Positions 8,389 to 15,522 of a stretch of DNA of 19,783 bases are shown in pieces. Below the pieces are notes generated by a model that was not told the DNA's origin, did no database searches, and was given only the letters and a program-made list of their open reading frames with translations. The stretch's first letter is position 1, and every line of letters starts with the position of its first letter. The position numbers and the translations under genes are program-made. Source of the stretch: JAWODU01 sp046483125 (lineage in GTDB: Bacteria > Verrucomicrobiota > Kiritimatiellia > UBA8416 > JAWODU01); NCBI GenBank assembly GCA_046483125.1, contig JAWODU010000111.1, positions 1-19,783 of the forward strand, in the 5' to 3' direction.

Positions 8389-9645
8389 CTATTTGTCACT
8401 CAACGCCGCTACCCCCGGCAATTCTTTTCCTTCGAGAAATTCCAGGCTTGCCCCGCCGCCCGTACTGATATGTGTCATGGAATCGGCCAGTCCGGCCTGG
8501 TTTACCGCGCTGGCCGTGTCCCCCCCGCCGATAATGCTCGTACACTTGCTGTTTTCCGCGATAGCCTTCCCCGTTTCCGTCGTACCCGCGGCGAAGGGCT
8601 CGACTTCAAAGCATCCCATCGGACCGTTCCAGACCACCGTGCGGGCCTTCGATATCTCTTTTCCGTAAAGCTTCACCGTCTCCGGTCCTATGTCAACACC
8701 GATCCAACCCTCTTCTATTTCCTTTTCACCGACTACTTTGTGTTCGGAGTCCTTGTCCAGGGACCTCGCTGTCACATGATCGACCGGCAGAAAAAAGCGG
8801 ATTCCGGACTTCTCGATTTTGTCCAGGGTTTCCCTCGCGAGGTCGACTTTCTCCTCCTCTACCAGCGAGGAACCAACCGGAAGGCCCTTGGCCAGGTAAA
8901 AAGTATACGCCATGGCCCCGCCGATCATAAGGGTATCCACCTTATCGGCAAGGCTCATCAGCACGTCGATTTTACCGGTAATTTTCGCTCCGCCGATAAT
9001 CGCCGCGAAAGGCCGTTCGGGATTCGCCACGGCATTGCCCAAATACTCGATTTCCTTTTCAAGAAGGAACCCCGCGACACGCTCCTCGAAAAGACCTGTA
9101 ACCACCGCCATTGAAGCGTGTGCCCTGTGAGCCGTGCCGAAAGCGTCGTTAACGTACACGTCACCCAGCTTTGCGAGCTCTTTCGCGAACGCTTTCTGTT
9201 TCTCTTTCATTTCCTTTTTAGCCGCGGCTTTTTCGTCATCTCCCGCGTCCCTGGAAATGTCAGGTTTACCCTCTTCCTCCGGGTGAAAACGCAGATTCTC
9301 CAGGAGCAGGATCGCCCCGCCGGAAAGGCCCTCTACGGCCTTTTCGGCCTCGGCTCCGATGCAGTCGGGAACAAACGCGACCTCGATGCCCAGCAATTCA
9401 GCCAGTCTGCGGCTTACGGGCTTCAGGCTCATGTCGGCGCTTGCCTTCCCCTTGGGCCTGCCCAGGTGGCTCATCAGAACGATTGATTTCGCCCCCTGTT
9501 CCCTGATATGCCGTATCGAAGGCAAGGCCGCCTTGATACGCGTATCGTCAGCCACATTGCCGTTCTGCAGGGGCACGTTGAAGTCAACGCGCATCAAGAC
9601 GCGCCTGTCCTTGAAGTCAACATCTCTGATTGTCTTCTTATTCAC
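8389..9645 (-). CDS. pgk: Phosphoglycerate kinase
   Basis: This glycolytic enzyme transfers phosphate from 1,3-bisphosphoglycerate to ADP. It has 418 residues from the GTG at 9645. The frame is open further upstream to 9723, but that part runs into the end of gap and through a repeat, while the GTG begins a typical PGK start (NKKTIRDVDFKDRRVLMRVD). An AGGGAG motif lies 9 bases before it and AGGAG 3 bases before it. Motifs include RVDFNVP, SHLGRPKG, DVYVNDAFGTAHRAHAS, the hinge-region GPMGCFE and the nucleotide-binding GGGDTASAV near the C-terminus. A Lys/Glu/Asp-rich segment at about residues 126-152 is longer than in most bacterial PGKs and may be an exposed loop. Cluster: gap, pgk, tpiA, secG. 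Confidence 0.97.
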   Translation of the reverse strand: MNKKTIRDVDFKDRRVLMRVDFNVPLQNGNVADDTRIKAALPSIRHIREQGAKSIVLMSHLGRPKGKASADMSLKPVSRRLAELLGIEVAFVPDCIGAEAEKAVEGLSGGAILLLENLRFHPEEEGKPDISRDAGDDEKAAAKKEMKEKQKAFAKELAKLGDVYVNDAFGTAHRAHASMAVVTGLFEERVAGFLLEKEIEYLGNAVANPERPFAAIIGGAKITGKIDVLMSLADKVDTLMIGGAMAYTFYLAKGLPVGSSLVEEEKVDLARETLDKIEKSGIRFFLPVDHVTARSLDKDSEHKVVGEKEIEEGWIGVDIGPETVKLYGKEISKARTVVWNGPMGCFEVEPFAAGTTETGKAIAENSKCTSIIGGGDTASAVNQAGLADSMTHISTGGGASLEFLEGKELPGVAALSDK

Positions 9646-9688
9646 CCTCTCCTGCTCCCTTACTCCCACACTCCATACTCCCATACTT
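9646..9688 (-). repeat. Purine-rich short repeat forming the gap-pgk spacer
   Basis: On the minus strand the 43 bases between the gap stop and the pgk GTG are nearly all purine plus T. They consist of about four diverged 7-8 base units: TATGGGAG, TATGGAG, TGTGGGAG, TAAGGGAG. Each unit contains a GGAG or GGGAG that resembles a Shine-Dalgarno core. The copy nearest pgk (AGGGAG) is at a workable distance, 9 bases from the GTG. The spacer thus seems to be a small microsatellite that also serves as the ribosome-loading region. Confidence 0.65.
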
Positions 9689-10699
9689 CTACAACGCCGC
9701 CATCTTTTCAAACAGATCCACACAGCGGCACGAATAGCCGTACTCGTTGTCGTACCACGAAATCAGCTTCACCATCTTTTGGCCTATCTTCATGGTGCTC
9801 TGAGCGTCAAAGATACTGCTGTGCGAATCGCCTATCACGTCCGTGCTCACGATCGGGTCTTCTGTGTACGCCAGTATTCCCTTCATCGGGCCTTCCGCGG
9901 CCGCTTTGACGGCCTCGTTTATCTGATCCTCGGAAACGTCCTTTTTCAGCGTTACCACCAGGTCCACAAGCGAACCGGTAACCGTGGGCACACGCACGGC
10001 TATGCCGTTCATTTTGCCGTCCAGTTCCGGAATCACCAGCCCTATTGCCTTGGCGGCGCCGGTGGTCGTCGGAATGATATTCGCCGCGGCCGAGCGCGCT
10101 CTGCGCTTGTCCTTCGGATGAGGACCGTCGAGCAGGAGCTGATCGCCTGTGTAACTGTGAATCGTGGTCATAAGCCCTTCTTCTATGCCCGCGGTTTCGT
10201 TAACAACCTTTGCCATCGGGGCCAGGCAGTTTGTAGTACACGAAGCGTTCGACACTATTTTCACGTCTGAAGTCAGGTCCTTGTCGTTTACTCCCAGCAC
10301 TACGGTCGCGTCCACGTCCTCGGGGGATTTCGACGGCACGCTCAACAGCACTCTCCCGGCGCCGGCCTGCAGATGTTTCTCGATCTTGTCCCGCGTCCTG
10401 AAGATGCCGGTGCTTTCCAGCACAACGTCCACTCCGAGATCTCCCCAGGGCAGGTTCGCGGGGTCTTTTTCCGAAAGGACCTTTATCTCTTTGCCGTCAA
10501 TTGCCAGGGAATCGTCTTTGACCTCCACACTCCCCGGAAATTTGCCATGGGTCGAATCGTACTTGAGAAGATGGCCGAGCATATCGGCGCTCGTGATATC
10601 GTTTACCGCCGCTACTTCAACATTCCCGTTGCCCTGCAGTGCGCGAAAAACCACTCTGCCTATTCTTCCGAAACCGTTAATACCTATTTTTACCGCCAT
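9689..10699 (-). CDS. gap: Glyceraldehyde-3-phosphate dehydrogenase, type I
   Basis: This enzyme oxidises and phosphorylates glyceraldehyde 3-phosphate with NAD, feeding Pgk. It has 336 residues. The ATG at 10699 is preceded by a strong AAGGAGGA and opens directly into the Rossmann motif KIGINGFGRIGR. The frame's further upstream extension is not needed. Asp34 in VNDITS fits NAD preference. The active-site Cys154 is in SNASCTTNCLAP and its partner His181 in HSYTGDQ, followed by the conserved DKRRARSAAANIIPTTTGAA. The C-terminus has WYDNEYGYSCRCVDL. It is the first gene of the minus-strand glycolytic cluster. A candidate promoter lies about 80-105 bases upstream of the start. Confidence 0.97.
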   Translation of the reverse strand: MAVKIGINGFGRIGRVVFRALQGNGNVEVAAVNDITSADMLGHLLKYDSTHGKFPGSVEVKDDSLAIDGKEIKVLSEKDPANLPWGDLGVDVVLESTGIFRTRDKIEKHLQAGAGRVLLSVPSKSPEDVDATVVLGVNDKDLTSDVKIVSNASCTTNCLAPMAKVVNETAGIEEGLMTTIHSYTGDQLLLDGPHPKDKRRARSAAANIIPTTTGAAKAIGLVIPELDGKMNGIAVRVPTVTGSLVDLVVTLKKDVSEDQINEAVKAAAEGPMKGILAYTEDPIVSTDVIGDSHSSIFDAQSTMKIGQKMVKLISWYDNEYGYSCRCVDLFEKMAAL

Positions 10700-10776
10700 T
10701 TCCGTTCCTCCTTTTTGACTTACATTACAATCCGCCGACACACTTTACGCCCCGGCCTACCGGGTCTAAACGCATA

Positions 10777-10805
10777 ACACTACACATCACGCCTCGCCTC
10801 GTCAA
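10777..10805 (-). promoter_or_regulatory. Candidate sigma-70-type promoter for gap-pgk-tpiA-secG
   Basis: On the minus strand TTGACG (10800-10805) is followed by a 17-base spacer and TAGTGT (10777-10782). The -35 box matches the consensus at five of six positions. The -10 box is weak, at three of six. The position suits the gap start at 10699 and would leave a leader of about 70 bases. It was assigned by eye only. Confidence 0.35.
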
Positions 10806-10882
10806 TATGCCAGGCGAAAAAAAACGCATTATCGCCTGCCCCCCTGAATCTCCCGTTCGCGCGTCGGCCGCCCATTACAATA

Positions 10883-10911
10883 TTGACGTTACGGGAAGCG
10901 GAGCCGAAAAT
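10883..10911 (+). promoter_or_regulatory. Candidate sigma-70-type promoter for lptG
   Basis: TTGACG (10883-10888), a 17-base spacer and GAAAAT (10906-10911) lie about 38 bases before the lptG start. The -35 box is good (five of six) and the -10 box moderate (four of six). Together with the minus-strand candidate it would make this a divergent promoter region. Confidence 0.35.
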
Positions 10912-10948
10912 GCTTCATTTGCCGTTTCCCTGCCCTGAGAGCTGAAAA

Positions 10949-12043
10949 ATGAAACTGATAGACAGATATCTTCTCCGCGAATACCTCCGGCCTCTTTTCT
11001 TCTGTTTTTCTCTTTTCATTATGATGCACGTCATCCTGGATCTATTCGATAACCTGCCCGATTTTCTTGAAGCCGATATTCCCCTGGGTACGGCGGCGCT
11101 CTACTACCTGGCGGTCCTGGGCCCCATACTTGAATACATCGCTCCCGCCTCTCTCCTGCTTGCCGCCCTGTATACCCTCTGGCATCTCACGCGCAACAGC
11201 GAACTTACCGCCATGCGCGCGGTCGGTTTCAGCATATACAGGATCATGGCCCCGTTTCTGCTGGTGGGCCTGATTGCCAGCATAGCAGTGACAACTTTGA
11301 AGGAAACCATCGCGCCCTCAGCCGCGATGTGGGCCACGGCTCTGAAAAAGGGAGATTTCAAGAGCGTTGACGAGTCCGTTTACAGGGGCAGGGCCTACTA
11401 TCACAATTCCACGCGGCGGGTAACCTGGGAAATAGAGGATTTCGACGTAAGAAATCCCGCCCGCGCCGAGGGTGTTCTGATCAGGAAAGAACGCCCCGAC
11501 GGAACCAGGACTCTTGAAATAGAAGTACGGAAAGCAAGATGGATGGACGGGGAATGGTGGTTTTTCGACGGGCGGATACAGGAATATACCGCCGACGGAC
11601 TCGGCGTAACCAACACCGTCGGCCTGGGCCTTCTTGGCACCCTCATGCAGGAACTGCAGACGGAACCGTCCGAAATAGTCGCGGAAGTCAAGGAATGGCA
11701 TTTCCTCACCACTCTTGAAATGGCCCGTTATCTTGAACAGAGACCCGGTCTCCCGCCGAAAAGCCGGGCGGGCAGGCGGTTCGACCTCCACAGACGCCTC
11801 GCAATGCCCTGGGCGTGCCTGATAGTAACCCTTTTCGGTATTCCAGCGGGCGCCAAAAGCGGCCGGCAGAGCGCTCTCGGAGGGATTATTTCGGCCCTGG
11901 CGTTTTTTTTCGCTTTTTACGCACTGCATCAGACAGGACTCTTTCTGGGCAAGGCACAGATCATGGCCCCCGTACTCGCCGCCTGGCTTTCCAACATCGT
12001 CTTTCTCACCGCGGGCACCATCATGCTGATCAGAATCGAATAA
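10949..12043 (+). CDS. lptG: LptF/LptG-family LPS export permease
   Basis: This is an inner-membrane permease of the LptB2FGC complex, which extracts lipopolysaccharide from the inner membrane and passes it to the periplasmic bridge. It has 364 residues, normal for the family. The N-terminus MKLIDRYLLREYLRPLFFCF leads into helix 1, and further helices lie near residues 50-75 and 95-115. A periplasmic beta-jellyroll-like region of about 150 residues follows, and the C-terminus has three more helices containing the family's LAMPWACLIVTLFGIPAG segment. LptF and LptG are paralogues. The DLFDNLPDFLE segment after helix 1 looks closer to LptG, but I cannot exclude LptF, and only one of the pair is in the window. 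The start has only a weak upstream GAGAG. The stop codon touches a tandem repeat array. Confidence 0.88.
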   Translation: MKLIDRYLLREYLRPLFFCFSLFIMMHVILDLFDNLPDFLEADIPLGTAALYYLAVLGPILEYIAPASLLLAALYTLWHLTRNSELTAMRAVGFSIYRIMAPFLLVGLIASIAVTTLKETIAPSAAMWATALKKGDFKSVDESVYRGRAYYHNSTRRVTWEIEDFDVRNPARAEGVLIRKERPDGTRTLEIEVRKARWMDGEWWFFDGRIQEYTADGLGVTNTVGLGLLGTLMQELQTEPSEIVAEVKEWHFLTTLEMARYLEQRPGLPPKSRAGRRFDLHRRLAMPWACLIVTLFGIPAGAKSGRQSALGGIISALAFFFAFYALHQTGLFLGKAQIMAPVLAAWLSNIVFLTAGTIMLIRIE

Positions 12044-12184
12044 ACCGCGAATCACGCAGATCCACGCGAATGTTTTCATTACATATTTCTATCAGCGCCG
12101 ATTCGCGTGATTCGCGGTTTCTATCAGCGCCGATTCGCGTGATTCGCGGTTTCCATTAGCGCCGATTCGCGTGATTCGCGGTTT
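12042..12184. repeat. Triple 32-bp tandem repeat with an inverted copy at the lptG stop
   Basis: Three head-to-tail 32-bp units occupy 12089-12120, 12121-12152 and 12153-12184. Units 1 and 2 are identical and unit 3 differs at two bases. Each ends in GCGTGATTCGCGGTTT. The exact reverse complement of that 16-mer lies at 12042-12057, overlapping the last two bases of the lptG stop codon, and a second inverted piece (CACGCGAAT, 12063-12071) also matches the units. The transcript could therefore fold using any one of three alternative 3' arms. There are no spacers, so it is not a CRISPR array. It is probably a dispersed intergenic repeat that may also protect or end the lptG message. Confidence 0.85.
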
Positions 12185-12283
12185 GAAGATCTCCTTTACG
12201 ACCTTTTAGCTTGCCTTCCGCGGGCAATTCGCGTAGGTATTACTTCCGACCGGGCGCCCGCGGCCCGGGGAAAGGAAAACACC

Positions 12284-13375
12284 ATGTCTATACTTAAAGA
12301 TCTTCTTGAAAAGGCCGTCGAACTCGGCGCCTCGGACGTTCATATCAAACCTAATCACGAACCGTTCTTCCGGGTAAACGGCGAACTGCAGGAAAGCGGT
12401 TTTGAAAAACTCACTCCGGAATACATGTTTGAAATCGCCGCCGATATTCTCCCGCCCTATCTCAAGAAGCATTTCGACGCCGAGCACGAATCGGACTTCT
12501 CTCATATGGAAGAGGGCGTCGGGCGCTTCCGGGTCAACCTTTTCCAGTCCCAGGGAGTGCCGACCGTGGCAATGCGATTCGTAAAGACGGAAATACCCAC
12601 TTTCAAGGATCTTCGCCTGCCGGAAAAACTCCAGGACCTGGCCCACATAGCCCGGGGCATTATTCTTCTTTCCGGTACTACCGGATCGGGTAAATCCACC
12701 ACCCTTGCGGCGATTATCGGGGAAATCAACCGGACCCAGCGGCGAAGAATAATTACCGTGGAAGATCCCATAGAATACATCTTCGACGACGTCGAATCCG
12801 TCATAACACAGCGCGAGGTAGGTCTTGACACCCTCAATTTTCAGAACGCTTTGAAGCACCTGATGCGCCAGGACCCGGACGTAATACTCATAGGTGAAAT
12901 GCGCGACAGGACCAGCATACGGACATCCCTGCTTGCCGCCGAAACCGGGCACCTCGTATTGTCTACATTGCACTCCGGCACGGCCGACCTCGCGGTACCC
13001 AGAATGCTGGACGTCTTTCCGGCCGACGAACAGCCGCAGATACGGATGGGGATAGCCGGCAACCTGAAAGCGGTAGTGTGCCAGCGTCTCATACCCGACA
13101 CCCAGGGCCAGGCCGTCCCGGCGGTGGAAATCATGATAAACACTTCGACTGTGCAGAAACTTCTTCAGAAAAATCAGATCGAAAAGCTCAGTGCCGCCGT
13201 GGAAACCGGCGGAGATGACGGAATGCAGACCTTCAACCAGTCCATATACGACCTGATAAAGTCAGGCACTATCACCGAGAGCGAAGGCATGCTGTACGCT
13301 ACGAACCCGGAAGCGCTCAGAATGAATCTCCAGGGCATTTTCCTCGACGAGGGCAAACGAATCCTTTCAACATGA
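12284..13375 (+). CDS. pilT: PilT-type twitching motility / pilus retraction ATPase
   Basis: This hexameric cytoplasmic ATPase powers retraction of type IV pili. It has 363 residues. The N-terminal PAS-like domain includes ASDVHIKP (16-23). The RecA-like core has Walker A GTTGSGKS (131-138), Asp box ITVEDPIEY, Walker B DPDVILIGEMRD (197-208) and His box LSTLHSG (228-234), followed by the arginine-rich CQRLIP segment. The C-terminal segment MQTFNQSIYDLIKSGTIT is typical of PilT/PilU. It lacks the long N-terminal extension and tetracysteine zinc site of PilB/GspE assembly ATPases, so a retraction motor is the better call. PilU cannot be excluded. The start is supported by AAAGGAAAA before the ATG. 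No other pilus gene is in the window. Confidence 0.92.
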   Translation: MSILKDLLEKAVELGASDVHIKPNHEPFFRVNGELQESGFEKLTPEYMFEIAADILPPYLKKHFDAEHESDFSHMEEGVGRFRVNLFQSQGVPTVAMRFVKTEIPTFKDLRLPEKLQDLAHIARGIILLSGTTGSGKSTTLAAIIGEINRTQRRRIITVEDPIEYIFDDVESVITQREVGLDTLNFQNALKHLMRQDPDVILIGEMRDRTSIRTSLLAAETGHLVLSTLHSGTADLAVPRMLDVFPADEQPQIRMGIAGNLKAVVCQRLIPDTQGQAVPAVEIMINTSTVQKLLQKNQIEKLSAAVETGGDDGMQTFNQSIYDLIKSGTITESEGMLYATNPEALRMNLQGIFLDEGKRILST

Positions 13376-13458
13376 GATTCGTCTGGACCGCGCAAATGAT
13401 ATCCACCGGGCGCCGGACATCCGTGTCATCCGCGGCAGGCAATCGAGATTAAACCCGA

Positions 13459-14385
13459 ATGAAACACTTCCGTTATCTTTTAGAGTATTGCCTTGCCCGC
13501 CTTCTGATCCTGCTGATTGATATACTGCCGCTGAAGGCGGCGTCCGGAGCCGCCGAAAAACTGGCCGGCTTCTGTTTCATCGTCCTCGCCTCCCGCAGAA
13601 GAATTGCCGTAAACAACCTCCTTATGAGCCGGGTCGCCTCAGGAAAGGAGGAGGCCGTCAAAATCGCGCGCGGCTCTTTCCGTCATCTGGCCGTCCTGCT
13701 CGTCGAAACACTCAAATGCGGCAAAGTTCTTAATCAGGATTCCTGGCGCGACCACGTCAAACTGGAGATCCCTCAGGAAACAATGGACATTCTTGAAGAT
13801 AATTCGCGAAGCCTGATAATAGCTTCCGGACACGTGGGATCATGGGAAAACGGCGTGCGCCTGCTGTCGTTTTTCAAACCCGTTACCGGAATAATCCGAC
13901 GTCTCAACAATCCGTATGTAAACCGGATCATGGAAAAAAGGCGGCCGGACAAAAGGTTCCGGGCGGTTGCCAAGCACGATATCAGCCCCTCAAGTCTGCT
14001 GTCCGCCCTGCGAAGCGGCAACATCCTGGCGATCATGATAGATCAGCACGCACGGACCCACGGGGAAATGATAGACTATTTCGGAACAAAGGCTTCGACT
14101 CCCGTGGCCCCGGCCCTTCTTCACGTCAAAACGGGAGTCCCACTCTGCTTTGCGTACTGCCTGAGAACCGGGCCGGGCAAATACACGGTCAACATCGGAC
14201 CTCCTCTCTCCGTCTCCGGCGAATCGAGCAGGAAAGAACAGATCAGGGAACTTCTTGAAAAACTCACGTCCCGGCTTGAATCCGCGATCCGGCGCGCGCC
14301 GGAGCAGTACCTGTGGTCTCACCGCCGGTGGCGCGAGCCTTACTGCGCTCCCCCTCCCGAAAAGGTAGAGTCAAAAGTTCTATGA
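13459..14385 (+). CDS. Lipid A biosynthesis acyltransferase, LpxL/HtrB family
   Basis: This membrane-associated acyltransferase of the LpxL/LpxM/HtrB family adds a secondary acyl chain to lipid A precursors. It has 308 residues, as expected. A hydrophobic N-terminal segment (about 10-24) anchors it. The catalytic HX4E motif is visible as GHVGSWENG with His125 and Glu130. The family segments MIDQHARTHGEMIDYFG and TPVAPALLHVKTGVPLCFAY follow, and the C-terminal YLWSHRRWR is diagnostic. The gene follows pilT by 83 bases in which I see no terminator. Its upstream ribosome binding site is poor. With lptG nearby it supports an LPS-producing cell. Which acyl position it serves cannot be told, so no symbol is given. 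Confidence 0.88.
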   Translation: MKHFRYLLEYCLARLLILLIDILPLKAASGAAEKLAGFCFIVLASRRRIAVNNLLMSRVASGKEEAVKIARGSFRHLAVLLVETLKCGKVLNQDSWRDHVKLEIPQETMDILEDNSRSLIIASGHVGSWENGVRLLSFFKPVTGIIRRLNNPYVNRIMEKRRPDKRFRAVAKHDISPSSLLSALRSGNILAIMIDQHARTHGEMIDYFGTKASTPVAPALLHVKTGVPLCFAYCLRTGPGKYTVNIGPPLSVSGESSRKEQIRELLEKLTSRLESAIRRAPEQYLWSHRRWREPYCAPPPEKVESKVL

Positions 14386-14405
14386 AAACGGATGTAGGAC
14401 GAGTT

Positions 14406-14558
14406 GGGACACTTAATCGCTTTCTTAACCGCCACCCTTTGTCGTATACGCTTAAATGACTCTGTTGCAACGGCTGGCACATGACGAGTAAGCAGGTCGG
14501 TTAAGGGTGTGCGTCCGCCGCGGCGGCAAGGGTGGCGGTTAAGAAAGCGATTAAGTGT
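14406..14558. repeat. Inverted-repeat element A (31-bp perfect arms)
   Basis: The arms at 14409-14439 and 14528-14558 are exact reverse complements over 31 bases and enclose an 88-base loop. Both outer ends begin ACACTTAATCGC, and the left end reads GGGACACTTA. On the minus strand the order CTTACTCG (14485-14492), then TGGCGGTTAAG (14424-14434), then AAGTGTCCC is shared with a second, diverged element at 19460-19602. This marks it as a family of dispersed repeats. No transposase gene is present in either, so they are probably non-autonomous (REP/MITE-like). This copy lies directly between the acyltransferase gene and the RiPP-like operon. Confidence 0.85.
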
Positions 14559-14567
14559 ATTGAAACC

Positions 14568-14598
14568 GGGGGAGACAGCCAGGATGTGGCCAACCCCC
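14568..14598 (+). other. Stem-loop in the leader of the RiPP-like operon
   Basis: GGGGG (14568-14572) can pair with CCCCC (14594-14598). Inside it, GCCA (14578-14581) can pair with TGGC (14587-14590), giving a two-part stem with a five-base loop. It lies 75 bases before the kinase gene, just after inverted-repeat element A. No U-tract follows. A role in transcript control is possible but unproven. Confidence 0.3.
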
Positions 14599-14629
14599 TG
14601 CAACAGAGCGAATTGGACAGAAAAGTGTG

Positions 14630-14645
14630 CTGTCAGCTTTGACAG
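14630..14645. promoter_or_regulatory. Perfect dyad ahead of the RiPP-like operon
   Basis: CTGTCAGCTTTGACAG is a 6-bp inverted repeat with a four-base spacer, 28 bases before the ATG of the kinase gene. Its size and position would suit an operator for a small dimeric regulator. No regulator gene is adjacent, so this rests on the symmetry alone. Confidence 0.3.
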
Positions 14646-14673
14646 AACTCCAGAAAACTGAAGGAGCCGCTCG

Positions 14674-15522
14674 ATGACTGAACCGTACGTGTTCCTCTTT
14701 GAAACCGCCGGATTGCTCTTACGGTTGAATTTTTATGACACGCAAGTCCTTCCCTGCGCCGCAGCTCGTTCCCTTTCCGGAACGGCTTCCGCGAGGACTC
14801 GGCAGCCCGATTTCACTCTCGACATCCAGCCTCCGCCCCGTGTGCTTTCCGCACATACAGCAAACCCGTGCCGCGCTCAGCCCGTCGAGGAATACAACGG
14901 CTCCGCGGACCCCTCGGCCGGGCGGGGCTGTGTCTCGCTTCACGCTTCCGAACCGCTGGATGCGCTGGCAAACTTTCTGCGCTGGATGCTCGGACGCCTG
15001 ATCCCCGCCCGCGGCGGGTTTATACTCCACGCCGCCTGCCTCGCCCGCGGTTCAGGCGCCATGCTTTTCGCCGGAAAATCCGGGGCCGGGAAAACAACGG
15101 TCTGTAATCTTTCCGGCAATTGGCAGACCGTGAATGACGATCAAACCGTAATTCGCCGAACGGACCGCGGAATTTTCGCCTGGGGAATGCCCGACGGCGC
15201 TTCTCTCCGCCAGGCCATGCTGGAGCCGCCATCCGGGGGCACCGGGGCGGAACCCGGGGCCAATCCGAAGCCGCAGTACACAATCAGGGCTGTTTTCACC
15301 CTGGTAAAGGACAGGAAAAACCGCCTGTTCCCGCTCTCCAGGTCACGCGCCGTGGCGTCCCTGCTGACAGTGCGCGCCGATGAAGCCGGAGCGGAAGCTC
15401 TTGAACGCACTCTTGTCCTTCTATGCGATTTCCTCGATAATACCCCGTGTTACGAACTGCATTTCAGAAAGGACGCCTCCTTCCGGCAGTGCATCGAAAA
15501 AGAAACGGGAGTCTTGCCGTAA
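14674..15522 (+). CDS. HprK-like serine kinase of a peptide-modification cluster
   Basis: A 282-residue protein with the P-loop fold of HPr kinase/phosphorylase-related proteins. The centre reads ILHAACLA (117-124), then Walker A GKSGAGKT (134-141), then NDDQTVI (154-160). These match the compact HprK-like kinases that accompany PqqD-type proteins in peptide-modification gene clusters rather than true HPr kinase, which has a conserved N-terminal domain and an HPr substrate. Related enzymes are known to phosphorylate lasso peptides such as paeninodin. The N-terminal 110 residues are divergent. The ATG has a good AAGGAG 8 bases upstream. Its stop overlaps the PqqD start (TAATG). I infer a tailoring or regulatory kinase for the peptide encoded three genes downstream. 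The true substrate is unknown. Confidence 0.75.
   Translation: MTEPYVFLFETAGLLLRLNFYDTQVLPCAAARSLSGTASARTRQPDFTLDIQPPPRVLSAHTANPCRAQPVEEYNGSADPSAGRGCVSLHASEPLDALANFLRWMLGRLIPARGGFILHAACLARGSGAMLFAGKSGAGKTTVCNLSGNWQTVNDDQTVIRRTDRGIFAWGMPDGASLRQAMLEPPSGGTGAEPGANPKPQYTIRAVFTLVKDRKNRLFPLSRSRAVASLLTVRADEAGAEALERTLVLLCDFLDNTPCYELHFRKDASFRQCIEKETGVLP

Noticed and set aside
7781..8668. 295-codon plus-strand frame across tpiA and pgk
   Set aside because: Shadow of two certain minus-strand enzymes, with no ribosome binding site or recognisable motif.
9359..10270. 303-codon plus-strand frame across pgk and gap
   Set aside because: It crosses the gap-pgk boundary on the opposite strand and shows no domain; both enzymes on the minus strand are certain.
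12089..12184. CRISPR array
   Set aside because: The 32-bp units are directly adjacent with no spacers and no cas genes are near.
14340..14603. 87-codon minus-strand frame through inverted-repeat element A
   Set aside because: Its sequence is dictated by the inverted repeat and it overlaps the acyltransferase gene end; there is no start signal or similarity.
14641..14646. TTGACA-like -35 box directly upstream of the kinase gene
   Set aside because: A matching -10 box would fall on the ribosome binding site, too close to the ATG; the bases are better explained as half of the dyad at 14630-14645.
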